Shown one piece after another: positions 32,963 to 41,779 of a stretch of DNA of 64,000 nt. Numbering within the stretch: position 1 is the first letter of the stretch; every line of letters begins with the position of its first letter. The stretch is from Actinomycetes bacterium (lineage in GTDB: Bacteria; Actinomycetota; Coriobacteriia; Coriobacteriales; Eggerthellaceae). The stretch covers positions 7,670-71,669 of the forward strand of contig JAEWQO010000007.1 of assembly GCA_023460315.1 (NCBI GenBank), given 5' to 3'. The translations under genes and the position numbers were made by a program. Below the pieces are notes generated by a model. It did not search any database. It was not told the origin of the DNA and saw nothing but the letters and a program-made list of their open reading frames with translations.

Positions 32963-35599
32963 ATGACGTATATGACAAGCGCGGAGATTCGCGAGAAATA
33001 CCTGAGCTTTTTTGAGGAGAAGGGCTGCAAGCGTCTTCCCTCGTCCTCGCTCATTCCCGACGATCCGTCGCTGTTGCTGACAAGTGCGGGCATGGTGCAG
33101 TTTAAACCCTATTTCCTGCAACAAAAGCACCTTGAGTCGCCCTATGTCGGCACGACCACGGTGCAGAAATGCGTTCGCACGAACGATATCGACATCATCG
33201 GCACGACCGGTCGCCATCAGAGCTTTTTCGAGATGCTGGGGAATTTTAGCTTTGGCGGATACTTCAAGAAGGAAATGTGCGCTTGGGCTTACGAGTTTTC
33301 CACCGAGGTGCTGGGAATTCCGGCTGATCGCTTGTATTTCACGGTGTTCCTGGACGACGACGAGACCATTGCCATATGGAAGAGCCTCGGCGTGCCGGAC
33401 GATCATATCTCCCGCCTCGGCGAGGAAGACAATTTCTGGCGTGCCGGACCGACCGGTCCCTGCGGCCCCTGTTCCGAGATATATTTCGATCAGGGTCCCT
33501 CGTTCGGGTGCGGCCGCCCTGGCTGCGCGCCAGGGTGTGACTGCGACCGTTTTCTCGAGTATTGGAATCTGGTCTTCACCCAATACGACGGTCAGGAAGA
33601 CGGCACCCTGAAGCCTCTGCCAAAGAAGAACATCGACACCGGCATGGGCCTGGAACGCATGGCCGCCATCCTTCAGGGCGTGCAATCGAACTACGAGACC
33701 GACGTGTTACGCAGCCTGGTGGCCGTGGGGGAGAAACTGACGGGATCCGCATATGGCGACGATCCCGCGACTGACCTTTCTCTTCGCATCATGGCCGACC
33801 ATAGCCGGGCTGTTGCGTTCATGATAGCGGATGGCATCCTCCCCTCTAACGAGGGTCGCGGCTACGTGCTCAGGCGCCTGCTGCGCCGTGCGGTGATGAA
33901 GGGCCATCTTCTCGGCTTGGACAAGCCGTTTTTGAATGACTACGTTGACGAAACCGTGAACCTGATGGGTCACGTGTATCCCGAGATCATCGAGAATCGC
34001 GAGCTCATGCGTCGCGTCATCCTGTCCGAAGAGGAGCGGTTTGGCGCAAATCTGCGGCAGGGCCGAGCGTTTCTCGACGAGGCGCTGTCGGGACTTGAGG
34101 GCACGGTCTTGTCGGGACAGCAGGCATTCACGCTGCACGACACGTACGGATTTCCCGTCGAGGTCACCCGAGAGCTCTGCGAAGAGCGGGGCATTGAGGT
34201 CGACATGGTCGGATTTGAGCGCTGCATGGACCAGCAGAAAGCCCGTGCGCGTGCCGCCAACACAAAGGACGCCGAAGCTGCTTGGTCAACCTACGGGGGC
34301 GTCATGAGCGAGATAGCGGAGTCCGTGGGCCCAACGGAGTTTCTCGGGTACACGAAAAACGAGGCCGAGGCGCGCGTGCTGGCGATCGTGCGGGATGGGC
34401 AGCGGGTCGATTCGCTTGAGCAGGGTGAAGAGGGACGCGTCGTCCTCGATGTCACGCCGTTCTACGCAGAGAAGGGCGGCCAGATCGGCGACACGGGAGT
34501 GCTGACGAAGCAAGGCGTCACCGTGCGCGTCACTGACACCAAAGAGCCCGAAAAGGGCTTGATCGCCCATGCGGTCACGCTTGACGAAGGCCGCATTGCC
34601 GTGGGAGATGAAGTGACGGCATCCATTGACGTGGCTCGCCGGGAACGCATTTGCCGCAATCACACCGCCACACACATTCTTCATTGGGCATTGCGCCACG
34701 TGCTGGGCGAGCACGTCAAGCAGGCGGGCAGCTATGTGGCCGAGAATCGCTTGCGTTTCGACTTCACGCACTTCGAGGCGCTGACCGCCCAGCAGATAGC
34801 TGAGGTTGAGCGCATGGCGAACCAGAAGGTCATGGAGAACCATCACGTTCACGCTTACGAGACATCCCTGGCTTCGGCCCGCGAGGCGGGCGTGATGGCC
34901 CTGTTTGGCGAGAAGTATGGGGAGTTCGTCCGAGTGCTCGACATCGAGGGTTTCTCCCAGGAGCTCTGCGGCGGCACCCATGTGTCTGCCACGAGCGAAA
35001 TCGGCCTCATCAAGATCACCGGCGAAACGAGCGTGGGGGCAAACCTCCGCCGCATTGAAGCCGTGACCAGCTTTGACGCCCTCTCATATCTGAACAGGGC
35101 AGAAACCGAGCTCAAGAAGGCTGCTGACGAGCTGCGCGTTCCCCTTTTTGAGGTGGGCGAGCGCACTGATTCCGTCATGAAGCAGCTCAAGGACCTGCAG
35201 GGCGAGCTTCGGCACCGTCGCCAAGGAGCGGCGGAGGACGAGGTTTCGAAGTTGCTCGACACCGCCGTCGATGCCAAGGGCGGCTATCGGCTCATTGTCG
35301 GTCGCATGGGCGAAGCCGACGCCGGTCAACTTCGCGATGCCTGGGACGTTCTGCGTGCGCGCCTCGCCACACCCGGCGCTGTTGTGCTTGCTGCCGAAAA
35401 GGGAGGGTCGCCCCTGATTCTTGCCGCAGCCTCGCCCGAGGCCGTCAAGGCGGGCTTCGACGCAGCGGCCGTCATCAAAGCTGTTGCCCCACACATCAAA
35501 GGCGGCGGCGGCGGCAAGGCCTCCATGGCTCAGGCCGGAGGCAAGGATGCTGCGGGATTGGGAGCAGCGCTCGATGCGGCGCGAGAGATGCTCCGGTGA
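32963..35599 (+). CDS. alaS: Alanyl-tRNA synthetase
   Basis: The 878-residue enzyme starts at ATG 32963 (a second ATG lies three codons in). The catalytic domain begins SAEIREKYLSFFEEKGCKRLPSSSLIP; the editing domain has HTATHILHWALRHVLG with the paired histidines and CGGTH; a DHHA1-type C-terminal domain with a Gly-rich KGGGGGKASMAQAGG motif closes it. It charges tRNA-Ala and clears Ser/Gly errors. I saw no T-box or other leader RNA upstream. It is followed by ruvX, a common order in Gram-positive genomes. Confidence 0.97.
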   Translation: MTYMTSAEIREKYLSFFEEKGCKRLPSSSLIPDDPSLLLTSAGMVQFKPYFLQQKHLESPYVGTTTVQKCVRTNDIDIIGTTGRHQSFFEMLGNFSFGGYFKKEMCAWAYEFSTEVLGIPADRLYFTVFLDDDETIAIWKSLGVPDDHISRLGEEDNFWRAGPTGPCGPCSEIYFDQGPSFGCGRPGCAPGCDCDRFLEYWNLVFTQYDGQEDGTLKPLPKKNIDTGMGLERMAAILQGVQSNYETDVLRSLVAVGEKLTGSAYGDDPATDLSLRIMADHSRAVAFMIADGILPSNEGRGYVLRRLLRRAVMKGHLLGLDKPFLNDYVDETVNLMGHVYPEIIENRELMRRVILSEEERFGANLRQGRAFLDEALSGLEGTVLSGQQAFTLHDTYGFPVEVTRELCEERGIEVDMVGFERCMDQQKARARAANTKDAEAAWSTYGGVMSEIAESVGPTEFLGYTKNEAEARVLAIVRDGQRVDSLEQGEEGRVVLDVTPFYAEKGGQIGDTGVLTKQGVTVRVTDTKEPEKGLIAHAVTLDEGRIAVGDEVTASIDVARRERICRNHTATHILHWALRHVLGEHVKQAGSYVAENRLRFDFTHFEALTAQQIAEVERMANQKVMENHHVHAYETSLASAREAGVMALFGEKYGEFVRVLDIEGFSQELCGGTHVSATSEIGLIKITGETSVGANLRRIEAVTSFDALSYLNRAETELKKAADELRVPLFEVGERTDSVMKQLKDLQGELRHRRQGAAEDEVSKLLDTAVDAKGGYRLIVGRMGEADAGQLRDAWDVLRARLATPGAVVLAAEKGGSPLILAAASPEAVKAGFDAAAVIKAVAPHIKGGGGGKASMAQAGGKDAAGLGAALDAAREMLR

Positions 35600-35665
35600 C
35601 GAGCCTGCACCGATTTGCCCCCGCGCTTGTGTCAATGATGATAGGCATATGAGAAAGAAGAGCCA

Positions 35666-36088
35666 TTGAGAGTTCTTGCTTTGGACATTGGGGAAACCCG
35701 AATTGGCATCGCGGTCAGCGATCCGGGGGAGCGGATCGCCTCGCCTGTGTGCGTGCTTCCGGCAGCCGAGGTCAAGGAGGGCTCCCGGTCTTTCCGGCGC
35801 GTTCTGGAAGATTGGGAGCCGGAACTCCTCCTCTGCGGTCTTCCTTACTCTCTCTCGGGAGAAGAGGGCCCACAGGCAGCGAGCGTGCGTGCGACGGCGG
35901 AGCGCATCGCACGGAGCTGCAACCTTCCGCTGGAGTTCGCCGATGAGCGCCTGAGCTCGCGGGAGGCCAAACGGAGTTTGCGTGAAAAGGGCATGACCGA
36001 ACGCACCATGCGCGGCAAAATAGATATGATAGCCGCGAGTTTGTTCTTGCAGACGTGGCTTGATGCGCGCTGCGAGCAAGAAAGGTGA
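35666..36088 (+). CDS. ruvX: RuvX/YqgF family nuclease
   Basis: The TTG at 35666 is the only sensible start before the conserved opening MRVLALDIGETRIGIAVSDP (140 residues). The RNase-H-like fold residues are in place: the first Asp, a Glu at the end of the third strand region, and DERLSSREAKRSL near the C-terminus. The family acts in 16S rRNA 5' maturation and may cut branched DNA. The gene overlaps the frame of mltG. Confidence 0.9.
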   Translation: MRVLALDIGETRIGIAVSDPGERIASPVCVLPAAEVKEGSRSFRRVLEDWEPELLLCGLPYSLSGEEGPQAASVRATAERIARSCNLPLEFADERLSSREAKRSLREKGMTERTMRGKIDMIAASLFLQTWLDARCEQER

Positions 36089-36099
36089 GGGTTCAGGCC

Positions 36100-37269
36100 A
36101 TGGTTCCACGCAGAAGACAAGTCACGTATTCTCAGCGCCCGAATCATGCTGCCCGTGCGGCGCATGCTCGTGGAGAACGCGAGTTTCGTACCTACGACAC
36201 CAGCTATATTCGTCCGAAACGAAAAAGGACTGCCTTGGTGGTCGCCATTGTGGTTGCCGTTCTGGTGATCGGCTTGCTGGGCTGGGGCGTCGCAACGTTG
36301 GTCAACGGATTCGCGTCAAGCGGCGTCGAGCTGCTCTCCGAGGGAGAGGAAGCGACGGTCACGGTTGCCGAGGGAACGGGTGCCCAAGCCATTGGCCAAC
36401 AGCTCGTTGAGGCCCGACTGGTGGAGAGCGCAGCTTCTTTCACCTCCCGCGTGAATGCTTTGGGCGTTGCTTCGCAGCTTAAGCCCGGCACCTATGTGGT
36501 TGCTGGAGGAACCGGCTTGGATGACATCATCGACATGCTGACAACGGGGCCGGACCAAGGTACTGGATTGACCATTCCCGAGGGGTACACGCTTGCGCAG
36601 ATAGCCCAGCGTGTTGCGGACTACACGGAGAATCGCATCTCATCTGACGCGTTCATAGCTGCAGCAAGCGATGCGAGCGTCTATGCGCAGTCGTATTCGT
36701 TTCTCGCCGATGCCGGAACCAACTCCCTCGAAGGCTTCCTGTTCCCAAAAACCTATACCGTCGAGGCCGACGCGACGGCTGATTCCCTGATCCGTCAGAT
36801 GCTCGATCAGTTTCAAGCGGAGACAGCAGATCTCGATTGGTCTTATCCTCAGAGTCAGGGGCTTTCCATCTACCAGGCCGTCAACTTGGCCTCCATAGTC
36901 GAAAAGGAGTCCAGCGCAGACACGCAGATACGCGCTCAAGTCGCCGCCGTCTTCTACAATCGCTTGGAAACGATGGACGAACCCAGCTATGGCTATCTTC
37001 AGAGCGATGCGACGACGGCATACGAAGTGGGACACGATCCGACGGCGGATGAAGTGCATGCCAACACGCCCTACAGCACCTACACAAACCAGGGATTGCC
37101 TCCCACGCCCATTTGTTCGCCCAGCCTCGACAGCCTGAAGGCGGTGTGCTCGCCTGATCAGGAATCGCTCGGCAAGTATTTCTTCTTTTACTTCGAGACG
37201 GACGAGAATGGAACCATGCAGTATCATTTCAGCGAGACGTACGACGAGCATGTGAGCACGTTCTCGTAG
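36100..37269 (+). CDS. mltG: Endolytic murein transglycosylase MltG
   Basis: I choose ATG 36100 behind AGGTGAGGG over the in-frame GTG at 36085 (389 residues). A cytoplasmic basic segment precedes one membrane anchor (about 45-68). A LysM-like subdomain and the YceG catalytic domain follow, with the catalytic Glu in IVEKES and the downstream signatures VFYNRL, YLQSDAT and TYTNQGLPPTPICSPS. It cuts nascent glycan strands and so sets peptidoglycan chain length. Confidence 0.93.
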   Translation: MVPRRRQVTYSQRPNHAARAAHARGEREFRTYDTSYIRPKRKRTALVVAIVVAVLVIGLLGWGVATLVNGFASSGVELLSEGEEATVTVAEGTGAQAIGQQLVEARLVESAASFTSRVNALGVASQLKPGTYVVAGGTGLDDIIDMLTTGPDQGTGLTIPEGYTLAQIAQRVADYTENRISSDAFIAAASDASVYAQSYSFLADAGTNSLEGFLFPKTYTVEADATADSLIRQMLDQFQAETADLDWSYPQSQGLSIYQAVNLASIVEKESSADTQIRAQVAAVFYNRLETMDEPSYGYLQSDATTAYEVGHDPTADEVHANTPYSTYTNQGLPPTPICSPSLDSLKAVCSPDQESLGKYFFFYFETDENGTMQYHFSETYDEHVSTFS

Positions 37270-37300
37270 GCCCTCGGCCTCACTTGAACGGAGCGTGTCC

Positions 37301-37861
37301 ATGTCGCTGCTCGAACCTGATCGATATTTCTCGCGTCTGTCGCATGTCGACATTGAGCGCGATGTGCTGGCATGCGGCTATCGGTCCGTGTTGCTTGATA
37401 TCGACAACACCATCCTGACGCGCGACACCCATGAGGTGCCGCGCGACATCGCTTATTGGCTGGCGCGTGCGCGTGATGCCGGGATATCGTTTTGCCTGGT
37501 GTCAAACAACTGGCATGGGGATGTTCGACAACTGGCGAACCGCCTGTCGCTTCCCCTGGTGGCAAAGGCCATGAAACCTCTGCCGCCGGCGTTCGCCGTA
37601 GCGCTCAAGAAAATAGAGTCATCACGTGAGGAGACCGTGGTCATCGGCGATCAGCTGGTCACCGATGTGCTCGGAGCGCATTTGGCTGGAATGCCGGCCT
37701 ATCTGCTGGCACCCTTGGTCGAGCAGGATCTTCCACACACGTTGCTGTTGCGCAACTTCGAGCGCCTGGTCATGGGAGACCGGAAGCCGGAGAATGCGGC
37801 GGGTGCCGCGGGTGTGTCCTGCGAGGGCGGGGAAGGCGAACGCAGGGAAGGATCGTCATGA
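37301..37861 (+). CDS. YqeG-family HAD phosphatase
   Basis: The 186-residue protein starts at ATG 37301 after GGAG. Its HAD motif I is LLDIDNTIL, motif II is CLVSNN, a Lys lies in KAMKPLP, and motif IV is VIGDQLVTDVLGA. YqeG proteins are class IIIA HAD phosphatases often found beside aroE and yqeH; here aroE follows with an ATGA overlap. The physiological substrate is not settled for the family. Confidence 0.9.
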   Translation: MSLLEPDRYFSRLSHVDIERDVLACGYRSVLLDIDNTILTRDTHEVPRDIAYWLARARDAGISFCLVSNNWHGDVRQLANRLSLPLVAKAMKPLPPAFAVALKKIESSREETVVIGDQLVTDVLGAHLAGMPAYLLAPLVEQDLPHTLLLRNFERLVMGDRKPENAAGAAGVSCEGGEGERREGSS

Positions 37862-38784
37862 AGGAAAATCTTTACCTTTTGGGTCACCCTATTGCCCATT
37901 CGAAGTCCCCTGACATGTACAATGCCGTGTATGCGCGCTTCGGGCTTCCGTGGCAGTATGCCTTGGCTGACTGCGCAACCGAGGAAGAGGCGCGGGCATT
38001 TCTTGATGAGCAGGCTTTTCTGTCCATCAATGTCACCACTCCCTGCAAGCCGCTTGCCCTTGAGGCTGCGACGGCGAGGGCTGCTTCGGCAAAACTTGCT
38101 CGAGGAACCAACCTGCTGGTGAAAAAAGGGTCTGCGCTCATCGCGTACAACACGGATGGGCAGGGGTGCGTGTCGTGCTTGGAGAGGTCTGGCTTTTCCT
38201 TCGCAGGAAAAAGCATTGTCGTCTGCGGCACGGGGCCGACAGCGCTTGCCATCATGCACGCCTGTGCCATTGCCGGTGCGGCTGGCGTCACGCTTGCCGG
38301 ACGTGATGGGGCACGGGCTGAGGAGGTTCTCTCTGCCTACGTCGAGGAGTATGGAACGCTTGCTGCGGCCACTATCGATCTGCCTCCTGCCCAAGACCAT
38401 CACCGCAGTTTTCGCAAGGGGTACGAGGAAACCGAGTTTTGTTCCGGCAGGTACGCTGAATTGGGGGAGGTTATCTCTGCGGCGGATCTCGTGGTCAACG
38501 CGACGCCTTTGGGCATGAAGCCGGGGGATCCGGCACCGTTCGATTCCTTGCTGCTTCAGGAGGGCCAGGTTGTGTTCGATGTGGTGTACGGACATGGCGA
38601 GACGGCGCTCGTCCGCGCGGCACGCGAAGCCGGCTGCACGGTGCATGACGGCTCCGGCATGCTCGTTGCCCAAGCTGTGGCGACCGTGTTTGCCGTCTGC
38701 GACATCGAAGGCATTGCGCTTGAGGCTCAGCCTGACGAGTTGTATGACATCATGTCGGCGGCTGCCGGCTTCTCGCTGGCGTAG
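37858..38784 (+). CDS. aroE: Shikimate dehydrogenase
   Basis: The 308-residue enzyme reduces 3-dehydroshikimate with NADPH. It shows HSKSPDMYNAVYARFG for substrate binding, the catalytic Lys in INVTTPCKP, the partner Asp in NTDGQGC, a nucleotide loop VVCGTGPTALA and the NATPLGMKPG segment. It is about 30 residues longer than many AroE proteins, the extra sequence lying between the nucleotide loop and the NATPLG segment. It is coupled to yqeG by a four-base overlap. Confidence 0.94.
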   Translation: MKENLYLLGHPIAHSKSPDMYNAVYARFGLPWQYALADCATEEEARAFLDEQAFLSINVTTPCKPLALEAATARAASAKLARGTNLLVKKGSALIAYNTDGQGCVSCLERSGFSFAGKSIVVCGTGPTALAIMHACAIAGAAGVTLAGRDGARAEEVLSAYVEEYGTLAAATIDLPPAQDHHRSFRKGYEETEFCSGRYAELGEVISAADLVVNATPLGMKPGDPAPFDSLLLQEGQVVFDVVYGHGETALVRAAREAGCTVHDGSGMLVAQAVATVFAVCDIEGIALEAQPDELYDIMSAAAGFSLA

Positions 38785-38845
38785 CTGATCCCGTGGGGTA
38801 CAATAGCTGCGAACAAGCTTGGAAAACGGCTGAAAGCGACTGACT

Positions 38846-40018
38846 ATGCGCTACATCACGGCGGGCGAGAGCCACGGGCCATGCCTCACTGCTATTGTCG
38901 ACGGCGTGCCTGCTGGCCTGAAGATATCCGAGGAGCATATCAACGTCGACCTTGAACGGCGGCAGTCGGGCTATGGGCGAGGCGGGCGCCAGCTCATTGA
39001 GCGCGACACGGTTGAAGTGTGCTCCGGCATCAGGTTTGGCCGCACGCTTGGCACCCCCGTCGCCCTCATGGTCAAAAACCGTGATTGGGAGAATTGGACT
39101 GATCGCATGGCTGCGTTCGGGGAGGCGCCTGCCGGCCTCGTTCGCGAAGTGACGCCGCGTCCGGGCCATGCGGACCTTGTCGGAGCCCTCAAGACCGATA
39201 CCGATGATTGCCGCAACATCCTCGAGCGGGCGAGTGCCCGCGAGACCGCCGCCCGCGTGGCTGCTGCGGGCATCGCGCGGGAGTTTCTCGCCGATTTGGG
39301 CATCGAGGTCTTTTCGTACGTTGCGTCCATTGGGGACGTGACCTTTGACGAAGACGATCCTCTGCTGGCAGCCCCTGACTACAAGCCTCTCGACATCGAG
39401 ACGAGTGAGGTTCGTTGTCCCGACGAGAAGACGAGTGAGGCCATGAAGGAGGCTATCGACCGGGCGAAGCAGGCCGGCGAAAGCCTGGGCGGCACGTTTC
39501 GCGTGGTGGCAACGGGCCTCTTGCCTGGTGTGGGAGGATACGCGACGGCTGGCGATCGTCTGACCTCCCGGCTGGGAGCGGCTCTGTTTTCCATTCCCGC
39601 CATCAAAGGCGTTGAGTTTGGCCTGGGGTTCGAGGCGGCACGGCGACCCGGTTCGCAGGTGCATGATGCCATCGTCCTTGACCGTCAGGCGGGCTTTCTC
39701 CGTTCGTCAAACAATGCCGGCGGGCTTGAAGGCGGCATGACGACGGGCATGCCGCTTATCGTGACCGCAGCCATGAAGCCTATTCCCACGCTCATGACAC
39801 CGCTCGAAACGGTGAACATGGACACGCTGGAGGTTGAGCATGCTTCGCGGGAGCGCAGCGATGTGTGCGCTGTTCCGGCCTGTGCCGTTGTGGCGGAGGG
39901 AGAGGTCGCGTTCGTTTTGGCCAACGCCTATTTGGAGAAGTTTGGATGCGACGCCATGGCGGACATCCGCGCGGCGGTCAAAGCGTACCGCCAACGGCTC
40001 AAGACCGTGTCGCGGTAG
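38846..40018 (+). CDS. aroC: Chorismate synthase
   Basis: The 390-residue enzyme forms chorismate from EPSP with reduced FMN. Family signatures are GESHGPCLTAIVDGVPAG near the start, RRQSGYGRGGRQ, RASARETAARVAAG-like sequence and the C-terminal RSDVCAVPACAVV. A TACAAT box at 38799-38804 could give it a promoter of its own. It is the last step of the shikimate pathway and is followed 12 bp later by aroK. The EPSP synthase gene aroA is not in the window. Confidence 0.96.
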   Translation: MRYITAGESHGPCLTAIVDGVPAGLKISEEHINVDLERRQSGYGRGGRQLIERDTVEVCSGIRFGRTLGTPVALMVKNRDWENWTDRMAAFGEAPAGLVREVTPRPGHADLVGALKTDTDDCRNILERASARETAARVAAAGIAREFLADLGIEVFSYVASIGDVTFDEDDPLLAAPDYKPLDIETSEVRCPDEKTSEAMKEAIDRAKQAGESLGGTFRVVATGLLPGVGGYATAGDRLTSRLGAALFSIPAIKGVEFGLGFEAARRPGSQVHDAIVLDRQAGFLRSSNNAGGLEGGMTTGMPLIVTAAMKPIPTLMTPLETVNMDTLEVEHASRERSDVCAVPACAVVAEGEVAFVLANAYLEKFGCDAMADIRAAVKAYRQRLKTVSR

Positions 40019-40030
40019 GCTGGGCTGACC

Positions 40031-40594
40031 ATGGGGAACGAACATGCCTCGCGCACGATAGGCGAGCTCTCGCGGCCCGTCTTCCTTGTCGGCTTCATGG
40101 GAGCCGGCAAGACCTCGGTCGCTCGCCGGTTGGCCCGCACGTGCGGCATCGCCTCTGTCGACATGGACACCTATCTGGAACGCCGGGAGGGAAGGCGCGT
40201 CCGTGACATCTTCGCCGATGTCGGCGAAGAGGGCTTTCGCGTCATCGAATCCGACGTGCTCCGCGAACTGGCATCAAAGGATCCGCTTCTGGTGTCGTGC
40301 GGCGGCGGTGTGGTAAAGCGTCCGGAGAACCGTGCGGTGCTGAGGGAATCCGGGTTCGTCGTCCATCTCAAGGTGTCGGTTGACGAGGCGAAGGCGCGCA
40401 TCAGCGACACCTCGACTCGTCCGTTGTTCCACGACATCGATTCAGCCCGCAAAACGAACGAGGAGCGCTTGCCCTTGTATGAGGAAGTCGCCCATGTGAC
40501 GGTGGACACGTCAGGGAAAAGCGTTGCGGCCATCGCCTGCGAAGTGCAAGCCGTCCTCGAGAAAGGAGGCATCCTATGCCTACGACGAAAGTAG
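40031..40594 (+). CDS. aroK: Shikimate kinase
   Basis: The 187-residue kinase has the P-loop GFMGAGKTSVAR, the shikimate-binding Asp in DMDTYLERREG, the GGG loop (VSCGGGVVKR) and the lid Arg in STRPLF. An N-terminal extension of about 15 residues precedes the P-loop. It overlaps aroB by 19 bp. Confidence 0.94.
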   Translation: MGNEHASRTIGELSRPVFLVGFMGAGKTSVARRLARTCGIASVDMDTYLERREGRRVRDIFADVGEEGFRVIESDVLRELASKDPLLVSCGGGVVKRPENRAVLRESGFVVHLKVSVDEAKARISDTSTRPLFHDIDSARKTNEERLPLYEEVAHVTVDTSGKSVAAIACEVQAVLEKGGILCLRRK

Positions 40595-41706
40595 AGGTCA
40601 CTATTCCCGGTGAGCAGAAGTATGCTGTGCGCATCGGTTCAGGACCCCTCCTGAAGCTGGGCGTTCATCTGCGGGGTGTCGAGGCATGTGCGGAGGCGGA
40701 GCAGGCGATCATCGTCACCGACTCAAACGTCGAGCCGCGGTATGGCGACAGCGTGAAGGCAGCGCTGGCAGATGCCGGATTCCATACGAAGCGCATCACG
40801 GTTCCGGCGGGAGAAGGGTCGAAGTCGGTCGAGGTGGCAGCTGAGCTATGGGAGGCCATGGCCGACCTTTCGCTGGGGCGGGACTGCGTGGTCGTCGCGC
40901 TCGGCGGCGGCGTCGTGGGAGATCTGGCGGGGTTTGCGGCATCGACCTACCTGCGCGGCGTGACGGTCGTTCAGGTGCCCACGACGCTCCTTTCTATGGT
41001 TGACTCTTCCGTGGGAGGGAAGACCGGCGTCAATCTTGCAGCGGGAAAGAATCTGGTGGGCACCTTCAAACAGCCCGCCTATGTATGCGCCGACACGTCG
41101 ACGCTGACAACGCTGCCTGAGCGGGAATGGCGTTGCGGATGCGCGGAAATAGCGAAATCCGCCGTCATTGACTCCGACGAGTTTTTTTTCTGGATGGTCG
41201 AATCCGCCGATGCCCTGGCGCGTCGCGACGAGACGGTTGCGACAGAGGCCATCGTCCGCTCAGTCGTGTTCAAGGCGAATGTCGTGGCCAGCGACAAGGC
41301 CGAGAGCAGGGGGGTGCGCGAGTGCCTGAACTATGGGCATACGCTGGGCCATGCCGTGGAGTCGCTGGCCGGATATGGCACCTTCTCGCATGGCGAGGCC
41401 GTGGCTGAGGGCATGCGTTTCGCATCCCGTCTGGGGGTTGCGCTCGCTGGCGCGACCCTTGACTTCGTGCACGCGCAGGATGCCCTCTTGGATGCGCTTG
41501 GCTTGCCTGCTCTCGACTGGTCGGCCGACCCGAAAGACATGCTGGACGTCATGAAGCGCGACAAGAAGACCCGTCATGGCCAGGTGAGGTTTGTCCTTCC
41601 GCACGACGTGGGCGATTGGAAACTTGTGGGAGTTGACGACGACATTATTCTCGAGCATCTGGAGGCATGGCAACGCTCGAAGGAGGAACTGTCTGCGAGG
41701 AGCTGA
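40576..41706 (+). CDS. aroB: 3-dehydroquinate synthase
   Basis: The 376-residue enzyme converts DAHP to 3-dehydroquinate using NAD and zinc. Signatures are GGGVVGDLAGFAASTYLRG, TTLLSMVDSSVGGKTGVN and the metal histidines in NYGHTLGHAVE and FSHGEAVAEG. AAGGAGG stands before the ATG within the end of aroK, which points to translational coupling. Confidence 0.96.
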   Translation: MPTTKVEVTIPGEQKYAVRIGSGPLLKLGVHLRGVEACAEAEQAIIVTDSNVEPRYGDSVKAALADAGFHTKRITVPAGEGSKSVEVAAELWEAMADLSLGRDCVVVALGGGVVGDLAGFAASTYLRGVTVVQVPTTLLSMVDSSVGGKTGVNLAAGKNLVGTFKQPAYVCADTSTLTTLPEREWRCGCAEIAKSAVIDSDEFFFWMVESADALARRDETVATEAIVRSVVFKANVVASDKAESRGVRECLNYGHTLGHAVESLAGYGTFSHGEAVAEGMRFASRLGVALAGATLDFVHAQDALLDALGLPALDWSADPKDMLDVMKRDKKTRHGQVRFVLPHDVGDWKLVGVDDDIILEHLEAWQRSKEELSARS

Positions 41707-41779
41707 TTCCGCTGCCTGAACGATATGCCTGCAGGCGTTGGAAGAGCGCGCGGAACTCCAAACGGGGAAAGGAAATGAC